Shown here piece by piece: positions 54,801 to 64,000 of a stretch of DNA of 64,000 bases. Below the pieces are notes generated by a model. The model was not told the origin of the DNA, made no database searches, and saw only the letters and a list, made by a program, of their open reading frames with translations. Both the position numbers and the translations under genes were made by a program. Position 1 is the stretch's first letter. Every line of letters starts with the position of its first letter. The stretch is from Punica granatum (taxonomy: Eukaryota; Streptophyta; Magnoliopsida; Myrtales; Lythraceae): the NCBI RefSeq assembly GCF_007655135.1, contig NC_045134.1:14714982-14778981 (forward strand), in the 5' to 3' direction.

Positions 54801-56916
54801 AAAGATAACAAATGGCACGGAAGTTGATTAAGTTACATGTGTCAAATTATGCTACCAGGTCGTAATTGTGGCTACTATGCGTCGTGATAGTAATATATGT
54901 AGTCTCGACACGGATGATAAGAAAACTCAACGTGAAGAAGTGTCCAAAGTACAAATATTACCTTAACAAGCACCTTATACGTCGTGTTAGCACAACAGCT
55001 GATTTAAGCTTTGTAATACGTGAGTGTTACGTAATGGCCCTTTTAATACCTAAAGGGAAGTTTGGCATGATAAATGACCCACTTTTGAGGCAAAAGTACC
55101 CCATTTGACGTCGTCTTTTTATTCTTTTTTTTTGTAATTCCATTAATAGTAAGGGTTTCTAGCTCTATATATAGTAAGAAGGCATTATTGAACCGTGCTA
55201 GACTAACATGCCTATCCTGCACACAACTCGCATACTTTCGGTGGCATAGAATGCCAAACCGATAAAGGACCGGCAAGGCAAGGCTTTGCCCAAGCAAGCG
55301 TTATCATGCTTGGACCATGCCATTATGCTTTCCAATCGGACTGATCAGGTCCATAAATATTGCAACCTGATCTAGTCATGTTACGCATGTTCCTGTTGGT
55401 ATTTTTGAGAGGAAGAAACATAATTTTTCAAAATTAGAAGATACATAAATATTTTTTTAAGATACCTAAATTATTTTAAGTGGTACCAAACAAAGTTTTC
55501 CTAGCTACTTAATTAGTATTAACTTGTCTTTTAAGAGGTTCAATCTCATGACCGAAGAAGCGTGGTGCTTTCATGTCAACCTGTCCAATATAATTTAACT
55601 TATCGTGAACTGTATATATATTATACAATTATATAAAATATAAAATTTAAGGCGTGACTCATGACTCAGGTGATGTGTGTGCATGAGTTAATCTTAAATT
55701 AGTAAGAATTGAATATTAATAAATGGAACCCCAGTTGTTTCTGCCCTTTCAGAATCACAAGACCAAACAGAGATTAAAATTATATATTATAGAAGTATAT
55801 CCGATATTTATGATGGTCTATTAAAATTTTATTTCAACCAAATGGCGAGAAGTGAATTCATCGACCTGCGTGCAAATTAGCTTAGATAGACAAAAAAAAA
55901 TCTATTCCAACGTTTAGCTAGGTTGTTTTAAGAAAAGACTTGTATTGAACCTCATATGATAATCAACCCATCCAATTTTACTATTTTTGTTGGCACTGTG
56001 ACGAGCCTAACTAGTAACTCAAAGCGAAATAAATTAAAAGTAGTGTTTAACTTTTATATAAGAAGCCTCCTTCAAAAGAGGGATATTCGGAGGTCAACCA
56101 AAAATGGTCGCATGATAATTTGTCGGGTGCATGCCTGTACTATGTTTTACGAAATAACAAATTTCTTATTATTTTACAAGAAATTTATTGCTATGTATAT
56201 AAAAATATTCCATACTTCAAAGTCTTATACTGACATTCCTATTGCTTTCACACTTTAAAGTCTTATATTAAAAACAATAAGACAGTACATCAAACAGTAA
56301 TTATTTTCTTAAGCTTCCTCAATCTGGACTTTTTAGAAGGCTCTGAGCGTAGCAACTCTCTTAAAAGAAAAGCTCAAATATAATATTTAGGAAAGTGGTG
56401 TCAGTTTCTGGATTTATCATTTATGGCGATAGCGCTAACTAGTGTACACGAATGCGTTTCTGACCGCATTGAGAGCCACCTTACTCAGATGTGGAGAATA
56501 ATGATAAAGCAAAGTAGAGAAATGAGAAAAGTAAAATTAATCATTTTAGCATAGTGGCATATAACAACTATTTTTATAAATACTGCCAGATTATTATCAA
56601 TTAATCTTATACATACAAGTGATATCATTTATGTAATTCCTAATTCTACCAGCGTTTTTTTTTTTCGTTTTAACACATTTGAGTTCGTACATGTGCTTCA
56701 CATATTGTTCAATTATACCCCTAGATGGCGTGGAAATTGCTGAGGTTGCAGTAATTATAACATGCCAAATTAACTGATCTGGTCCAATTAATCCGGACAA
56801 AATCTTTTATTTTTCCAAAACCAAACAGAATTGGGAGGGAAAAAAAAAAGAAAAAGGAGAACGGGAGGGGCGAGAAGGAAGAGGCGTCCAGCGGGATTTA
56901 TCTATCTTTTTTTATA
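54801..56916. other. Spacer, nothing supported
   Basis: AT-rich, with short frames that match nothing I recognise. A tRNA-like B-box text (atgagattgaacctc on the minus strand, near 55550) may be a SINE scrap. Confidence 0.4.
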
Positions 56917-57559
56917 GGACAAATTATCAAAAAAAACCCAAATTTATACTTTATATCAATTTTGGCACAATAAAAATTTACCAACTATCATTTTGGTATT
57001 GATTTCAACAGGATGTTTAATTTTTATGTTCAATTTTGACGGATTTGCTAACGTGGAAGCCAAGTGGCTTATGGTGGCTGATGAATGGGCCTAAAGACTT
57101 TTCTTTAATAAAAATAATATTCTCAAGAAGAAATAATAAAAATAGAAATAAGGAAAATTATATTGCCAATGAGGTGATGGTCACTAGTAAGGCCCTCATA
57201 AAATATTATTTCTATTATTTTGGAGATAATATTCTAAAATTCACCGGCGATCCCAATCGAGGAGGTGGTGGCTGCACTATTGCTAGTCCTCCCTCCTCTA
57301 CCTCTATTGGAAACCCCGATTGGGATTTACCTCTTCCCTTTTTTAAAAGAAAAATCAGAATATTGTTTATTAGAAAAGGTTTTTGGGCCCACTCACTGTG
57401 GCGTCCACATCATCAAATCCGTCAAAATTGATGAAAAAATTGACGTCATGCTAAAATTGATACCAAAACGATAGTTGGTGAATTTTCATGGCAACAAAAA
57501 TAGCTCGTGCTAAAATTAATATAAAGTGCAAAGTTTGGGCTTTTTTTTGCAATTTACCC
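56917..57559. mobile_element. Long-TIR Mutator-like element
   Basis: The left arm from GGACAAATTATC and the inverted right arm from GGGTAAATTGC align for about 170 bp (ccaactatc, ttttggtat, ttttgacggattt, acgtggaagcca-like). The flanks share TTTTTATA. The core has an inner inverted repeat built on CCGATTGGGAT / ATCCCAATCGA. Non-coding. Confidence 0.75.
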
Positions 57560-57699
57560 TTTTTATATAAATCATATCATTCAAAAATTAGGTTTTCTTC
57601 CCTTGATAATTTGATTAAGTGCATATTTTTTTTTAAAAAAGAATTTGGTTTTCTTCCCTTGATAATCAAGTCAATCCCATTGAAGCCATAAACCCATGG

Positions 57700-58090
57700 T
57701 ATCATTAGTGAAGTGGATGAAGCTCAATGTGCGGCGATTGTGTGGTCTTTAAGGTGGTGGCTGGTGATGGTAAAGAACGATGGTTTCCGATGAGAGTTGG
57801 TGGGAAAGAGAGAACAAAGAGATCACAAAGCTAAGAGAAAGGAATGGAGTTGCCAAAAAAAGGGGAAGTGAGTTGGTTGGTTTTCCTCTTTGCAAAAGCT
57901 TATGTTTATAGTGAAAAATGTAATTGGGCTTGTTTCCCAGCTATGGAGAGAAGTGCATGAAGCTCAATGTAAGGCGGGAGTGTGGTGTCTATGGTAGTAG
58001 TGATGGTGGAGAACTATGGTTTCTATGAGGGGTGGGTAGAGAGAGAGAAAGTAGAGAGATCTGAGAGCTAAGTGAGAGGAATGAGGACCA
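57700..58090 (+). repeat. Diverged direct duplication, period about 240 bp
   Basis: Both copies (about 57712 and 57952) read atgaagctcaatgt, gtgtggt, gtgatggt, atggttt and gagctaag-like blocks. Confidence 0.6.
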
Positions 58091-58134
58091 AGGTTGTCAA
58101 TGGAGGAAAGAGATGAGGCCTTTATTTATGACTA

Positions 58135-59143
58135 CTTTAAATCAGTGTCATCAGAATCGGACCGGACGGGGCGGTTTGACCGGTCGAATCGAAAATCGAA
58201 CCTATGTTCGGTCCGATTAGCTTAAAAACCGAAAATGCATAATAAATCGGTGAATCCAAAAAATCGAGCGATTTTTAGGCCCATTGAACCCATGTGAACC
58301 ACCTGGTTGGATGGGTTGCGGATTCGGAGTTCAAATTCAAGTTATCGGAGTGCAACGTGCAGTGAAACGGGGAAATTTGTGCGCCGGAGCGGAATCGGCG
58401 ACTTCGTGAAGTTGACGGATTAGAACTTAACTAGAGAGAAGCGGAGCGGCTCCGGAGTACTAACGGGAGGGAGAGAAGTGATAACAATGCTTCAAAGGAG
58501 AGCTGGAATAAGGATAAAGACAGTAGGATGAAGAAGAAGAAATGAGATGATGAAGAAGAAGAAATGAGAACCATTGAGGCTTTGCAGAGGAGAGAAGTTT
58601 GGAGAACAGTCATCGCTAGGGTTTATCGGCAAAGTACAATCAACTCCCAAGCTTGTCATGGAATGACGGTGTCTCTCTCTCCCTGGCTCGTTCTTCTGCT
58701 CAGCTCAAAACCCTCGCCGGAAGAAGGAAAAAGAGAAGGAAAAGGAGGAGAGTGAAGTGAAAAGGAGAAGAAGAAGAAAAAAGAAAAAGGCAAAGGAGAA
58801 GACCTTGTCCCTATTGAAATTGTTCATGGTTTTTTCTTTTTTTTATTTTTCTTTTCAGATTTAGACTTGTCTGGAAGAATGAAAAAAAAGAAGTAGCACT
58901 AGGGTAATAATTTTCGGCAGAAAAGTAGACTTGTCTCTTTCGCTAAGGTCTTTTCGTTCATGGTGGTCTTTTCCAACTATTTTCTTGTATTTTATATTAT
59001 TTTTTAAATAATAAATATTTTTTTATTTTTATAATTAAACATACGGTCCGACTCATCGAACCCCCGGTTAGACCCATAAACCCATGAACTCATATCTCAA
59101 TCGGTTCGAGGTCTGATCCAGTTGTGATAACATTGCTTTAAAT
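58135..59143. mobile_element. hAT-like element, longer copy
   Basis: The body 58143-59135 starts CAGTGTCATCAGAATCGGA and ends TGTGATAACATTG. The identical 8-bp flanks CTTTAAAT lie at 58135-58142 and 59136-59143. Both ends match the element at 40688-41179 (aaaaaccgaaaatgc, cggtccgac, acccatgaac). The centre holds about 500 extra bases (about 58330-58960) with no recognised protein. Confidence 0.85.
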
Positions 59144-59584
59144 TAGTTCTAATATGTTATGCATAGAAAAAATATAAAATTGCAATCTAACTTTAGATTA
59201 GTTCTAATATGTCAAACTCAAAATACTTTTTCTCATATCAAAATTTTTTATGTAAGTTAATCAAATATATTGAGTTAAATTAAGGAAAAAAAAAGAGAAA
59301 AAGAGGGAGAATGGCTTGAGGACAAAGGAAGTGAGACGCAAGAGAGAGAGTGAGTGATAGAGAGAAAATAGGGGTAGTTTTTCTTGCAAAATTACCATGA
59401 TATCCTTAATATGATGGTTACTATCAATTGTAAATATTTTGCTAAGTTTATTTTGGGAAGTTAAGACTTACACCACTAAAGGATTCTCCAATATAAGTAT
59501 ATTAACCACTTGTGTTGCCTCTGATAATAATATAATAATTTGATCCATTACTTTGTATAATTTTTCAATAAAATTTATTTATTA
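59144..59584. other. Spacer, nothing supported
   Basis: AT-rich with a GA-rich stretch near 59285-59370. No gene. Confidence 0.45.
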
Positions 59585-59589
59585 TATAT

Positions 59590-60072
59590 TGTTGTGGAAG
59601 ATGCTGAACTCTAGCAATTTAGATCGAGAAGATAGAAGAATTAACACAGAAATATACGTGGTAAAATCCTCAAAGTGAGGGAAATATCCACGGATAAAGC
59701 AGAGAGTTCCACTAGATTAATAACCCGGAGATTACACACTCAAGATCACACTCATGTTTTCCAACCCCCATTACAAGACACAACCGAGAATAGCCTCACA
59801 ATCCTTTCAATTCTCACAACTCTCTCACTCAATGAACCCTAGAGACTCCAATAGAGTAAACATAAGAATTCCTAAGAAGATTATCTGTAATTCTCACACA
59901 ACGCGTAATTTCTCTATTTAAAGATCTAAGAGATATAACGAAATCCCTATAAAATAGGAAATATAATCTCAGAATAATCTGAAATCTCGTCCTTTCCTTT
60001 TCGTCTAATCTTGTTACCGTTTCCGGCCTCCGAGTCTTTAGGTTCTCCATTGAGTACAAGACATACTCAACA
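59590..60072 (-). repeat. 3' LTR of the deleted copia element (483 bp)
   Basis: On the plus strand it starts TGTTGTGGAAG and ends CATACTCAACA, followed by AATCTCCACCTT, the complement of the polypurine tract. It lacks about 140 bp present in the other LTR (near 62260-62400). Confidence 0.85.
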
Positions 60073-60084
60073 AATCTCCACCTT

Positions 60085-61895
60085 GACTCGTATTCCACCA
60101 AGTGCACATCGATCTAGACTCAACCTGCTTTGTCACAACCCTTTATGGACTCCACCTCATATTTTGTGATCGCTCAAGTCCAAGCCACCCTTGGACTCCT
60201 CCGAGGTGCCGGGGTTTTTCAGCTTCACTATGGTGCACCTTCTGAAGCTGATCTTTCGACAAGTCGTATTCCCAACTTCAGCAACACAACACCACCAACT
60301 TCAAAAGCCCATAGTGTTCTTGCGGGCTCAACCAGAACGTTCCTGCGATCTTAATTGTTTACTATGTCTGTTTGCCGCTTGTAAGCTATTCCACCGTAGA
60401 GATTTTGGCCTCCATTCAGATCTACCCTGAATAATTTCCATGCCAAGGCTGAGTTACCGCAGCTTTTGACCCAAGCTCCACCTCTCTCCCAGGCTTCCCC
60501 ACCTATTCTCGGCATGCGCTCTAATCTGCTTGACCAAAGTAGGAACATCAAAAGCCACATTATTGATAAAGAATTTCGAGACTTTACCACGCATGTGCAG
60601 CCTATGTTTTTCCATCTTATCAGTCCCAAGCAAGTCACCGCCATCCCCGAGTGACTTCAAGTACTTTTCTTCAAGAGTCTATTACTTGATTGCTGTCGTT
60701 GAAGCCATTCATTGTAGAACATACATGCTCTTCTGCAATAGTCCCTTCATCACCACGAAAGCGCCCTTCGAAATTCTTACGACTCCACATTGGCACTTAT
60801 AGCCAAGCTTGTTAAGTGTACCCAACGAGATCAAATTTTTCTCTAATCCCGGGAAATGCCTAACATCACCCAATAACATCTCACTACCAGTATGCAGGTT
60901 GATTAGCACTTCTCTCACCACGATAATATTGCATGTGCTATACCATTAGTCATATGGACTTTCCTACCTTCTATGGACCGATAAGTATAAAATAATCATT
61001 TATCATGGCAAACATGGAAAGTGCATTCATAATCAAGAATCCATGTGATACTTGACGTATCAGATGTAGTGAAAATTTTGGCACGTGCATTCCCATCACC
61101 TGTTGTTGTAAGAATATCTCCTCCTTAATAACTTTCCTCGGCTACCACCGCATCCCTTGAGAGCTCGCCTTTCTTGCCTCGTTGCCTTGAAAGGTCCTTC
61201 TTGAGATGGCCTTCCTCGTTGTAATTCCAACAAATCGGTTTCTACCCCCTTAACTTTCTCCTACTACGAGTCATCTTCTTACTCGATCTGTCCCTTGCTA
61301 CTAGGCCTTCATCATTGCCTCCATGGTGCTCCATCACTTCCTTCTGCAACTCTTTCGAGTTCAACAATGCCTTGACATCTTCTAAGGTGATGCTTTTCCT
61401 ACCATATAGCATGGTATCCACGAAACTCTCCTATGCTTCAGAGAGAACATAACAATAATAGAGCCTGATTCTCGTCTTCAATCTTGACCTTCGCATTTGC
61501 GAGATCTATCACGATCTGATCAAAGAGGTCCACGTAATCACCTATGGAGGTCCTCGGTCTCATTTCAATTGATACGATTGCTGCATCAAGTACAACTTGC
61601 TCGTCATGGACTTCTGCTGATATAGCAATTCCAGCTCCGCCCACACTTTCGGTGTCGTGTCCTGATCGTATACCTCCCGTAGAACTTTATTCGATAGGCT
61701 CAGCTGGGTGGCGCTAAGAGCTTTTGACATCACTGTCTTCCTTTACGCCAGGGACAGGTCCGCGAGTAGCTTCTTCTCTCCTTCTAATGCTCCCTCAAAG
61801 CCGTGCTGCACCAGCAAAGCCTTCATCTTTATCTTCCATAGCCCGAAGTCATTCGATCCGTCAAGCTTCTCCACCTCGAACTTTGCTCCCGACAT
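60085..61895 (-). pseudogene. Copia gag-protease remnant
   Basis: Gag starts at 61895 (MSGAKFEVEKLDGSNDFGLW) and continues through VIDLANAKVKIEDENQALLL. A degenerate zinc knuckle (CWNYNEEGHLKKD) follows near 61230, then the protease end GLEKNLISLGTLNKLGYKCQ near 60860. Frameshifts and stops are scattered. The sequence from 60660 to 60085 no longer resembles pol. Confidence 0.8.
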
Positions 61896-61917
61896 CTTCA
61901 CCCACTCTAAGATCGTA

Positions 61918-61929
61918 GCTCTAATACCA
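61918..61929 (-). other. Mutated copia primer binding site
   Basis: The minus strand reads TGGTATTAGAGC, one base from the usual TGGTATCAGAGC. Confidence 0.75.
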
Positions 61930-61932
61930 AAT

Positions 61933-62555
61933 TGTTGTGGAAGATTTCGAATTCGAGGAATCTAGACCGAGAAAATAGAAAAAATAACACCGGGGTAAAG
62001 TGGTAAAACTCTCAAAGCGAGGGAAACATTTATCAACAAAGCAGGGAGATTCTACTAGATCAATAGACAAAAGATTACACATTCAAGATTACACTCGTGT
62101 TTCCCAACTCCAGTTACGAGACCCAATCAAGAATAGCCTCACAATCCTCTCAATTCTCACCATTATCTCACTTTATGAACCATAGAGACTCCAAGAGAGT
62201 AAACCCGATAATTCTTATGAAGATTACCTGTAATTCTCACACAACGCGTTGTCTTGATATAAGACGCTCTCTCCTTTAAATGGATACAATACATTCCTAA
62301 TAACTCAAAGATATCCTAATATAATCCTAGGATATTTCCCTATTTGAAATATAATAAAGATATTCTAGAATTATCTCTAAAATTCCCTAAAGATAATTTT
62401 CATATTTAAAGATCTAAGAGATACAACGAAATCCTTACAAAATAGGAAATATATAATATCAATAGAATTTGAGATCTCACCCATTCCTTTTTCATCCGAT
62501 CTCGTTACTGCTTCGGGTCTTCGGGTTCTCCACTGAATACGAGACATATTGATCG
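61933..62555 (-). repeat. 5' LTR of the deleted copia element (623 bp)
   Basis: Aligns with 59590-60072. Its outer end reads CATATTGATCG where the partner has CATACTCAACA, so the terminal CA is mutated. Confidence 0.8.
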
Positions 62556-62560
62556 TATAT

Positions 62561-64000
62561 CTTAGATTTTTCATTTTACAAATGACATTATATTTCTAAG
62601 CACCTTTGAATTTTCTTTTTTAGATCTCAAGTATTTCATCTAATAATTTTTATATTCAATTTAAAATTTATGATTAAAAATATAAAATAAATCAAATTAT
62701 TGATAAGTACAAATAAATATAAAATGCTAGAATATATTTTTAAAATTAGGATTTTTATATAAGTTGTAAGGAAGGAATTTGTATATACCATGGTTGATAA
62801 ACTCACCTTTTCTTTAATTAGATAAAAGCACCTCAAAGAAGCACGTGGGGTCCTTTCTCGTATTTAATAAGAAACTAGTCGATAGGAGCGTTTTGCGCGG
62901 TAACTTTTTATCAATTTTTGTAGGATCAAAAGTAAATAATTAACATATATAACATACAAGTAAATATAGATATGAAGAAAAAAAAATGTTAAAAACTACA
63001 TATTTTATTAAGTGAACCTAATAAATAATAGAAATTGTGAGTGCGAACAAATATGACATCTAGTCTTATAGAAACGTGAATAACAATACTCTTGTAATGT
63101 AAATCCAATAGGTTAGTCCAATGGTTAGAGGAGCAATTTTCATTGGTGGAGATCCAAGTTTTCATTCTTGTATTTATAGGCATATGGCACATTTAACTAG
63201 AACAATTTTACATATATCGAGTTCTTTCTAATTATTGAAAAAACTTTTAATTTTTCAAGAAATTAAATTATGTATTATTACATATAAATTATATGACATA
63301 TAACTAAAATACGTCGAATATGGCCAAACAAAACATAATGTAAGTTCATTGAACTGAAACCGAAAGGTCAATGCAACGTGAAATTGCATGTTTATGATTT
63401 TGCTTATGGCGCTTACTTGGCTATGCTCCCCAAATTTTATATATTATAATTGATGATTGGATGTTAAAACAAGAAATAGAAAGAAAAAGAGAGAGAAAAA
63501 ATTGTGTGATACATTCTTAAGATGTTTAATTGTGAAACATATACATTTGTAGTTTCTTATCTAATAATCGTAATGGATTGTCTTTACATGAAATACTGAC
63601 TACTCTATTAAGAATGATTACGGGGAAAATTTCATCATTTTGATTTTGGACAAATCCAAACGATGACAATAGTTCAAGATAAACCTTTCACATCAGTTTT
63701 TTAGTAAAATGATTATCTGAGCAAGTTTCGGTAGAATTATAAAAAGTTCAGAAACAATATGTTAAGACCCGTACTTCCATATTAGTTATATAGTTATATT
63801 AGTTGTTATTGTTATTATTATTATTATTGTTGTTGTTGTTGTTATTGTTATTATTATTATTAGGCTTGTCCTCCAGTTATGGGCTTTTTTCTCATTGGAC
63901 TGGCCCACTGGGTTCACTCTTAGTAGGCTTCATTGTTGCTCCTGGCCTGGTCCATACGAATTGGGGTTTTAAAAATTATGATGTGATCGGTTTTAACGGA
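62561..64000. other. AT-rich spacer, possible SINE scrap
   Basis: No gene is seen. 63105-63190 reads GGTTAGTCCAATGGTTAGAG, then GGAGATCCAAGTTTTCATTC, resembling A and B boxes of a tRNA-derived SINE with a mutated B box. Confidence 0.4.
63798..63862. repeat. (ATT)n/(GTT)n microsatellite
   Basis: A compound trinucleotide run of ATT and GTT units. Confidence 0.9.

Larger units (their letters stand above)
59585..62560 (-). mobile_element. Internally deleted Ty1/copia element
   Basis: The element 59590-62555 is flanked by TATAT (59585-59589 and 62556-62560). Two LTRs (59590-60072 and 61933-62555) enclose only 1.86 kb, with a primer site at 61918-61929 and a purine tract next to 60072. Gag and protease remnants are present. 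Integrase, RT and RNase H are missing, so the element cannot move by itself. Confidence 0.85.

Overview
This window is nuclear DNA from a flowering plant, most likely a eudicot. The evidence is a beta-D-xylosidase gene with GT-AG introns, an NDR1/HIN1-like (NHL) gene, a captured piece of a plastid-targeted purine-synthesis gene, and dense plant transposon debris (Ty3/gypsy, Ty1/copia, Mutator-like, hAT-like, tRNA-derived SINEs). I cannot name the species from sequence alone. Only two host genes look intact. The rest is mobile DNA at various stages of decay or AT-rich spacer.

Layout. 1-5 kb holds a Ty3/gypsy pol fragment (minus strand) abutting a decayed Ty1/copia gag-protease-integrase unit, with its primer binding site and probable LTR. 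7.5-8.4 kb is the intronless NHL gene (minus). 11.3-12.4 kb is a decayed gag-like reading frame (minus). 12.75-26.04 kb is one complete 13.3-kb LTR retrotransposon with 3.3-kb LTRs, a 5-bp target duplication, a Tat/Ogre-type primer binding site and a polypurine tract. It has no recognisable gag-pol, so it is a LARD-like non-autonomous element. Its interior carries two arrays of short hairpin units, one of them a 1.8-kb minisatellite just before the 3' LTR.

26-34.4 kb holds MITE-like elements, SINEs with clear target duplications, a Pack-MULE-like element (29.59-31.15 kb) carrying the broken 5' ends of two host genes (amidophosphoribosyltransferase and a PB1-domain protein), and a long-TIR Mutator-like element that ends about 320 bp before the xylosidase start codon.

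34.7-46.85 kb is a six-exon GH3 beta-xylosidase gene (785 codons plus stop, all splice phases consistent). Intron 2 (2.4 kb) and intron 4 (6.6 kb) are swollen by insertions. Intron 4 holds a 1.1-kb direct duplication with a truncated copia element at its junction and a hAT-like element that has an empty site in the sister copy. 47-64 kb is again repeats: Mutator-like foldback elements with 8-9 bp target duplications, a second hAT-like copy, degraded LTR-like repeats, and an internally deleted Ty1/copia element (59.59-62.56 kb).

The two host genes are not functionally linked: one encodes a membrane-anchored LEA_2 protein, the other a secreted cell-wall glycosidase. The most unusual features are the UUCG-type hairpin arrays inside the large non-autonomous retrotransposon and the double 5'-end capture in the Pack-MULE-like element.
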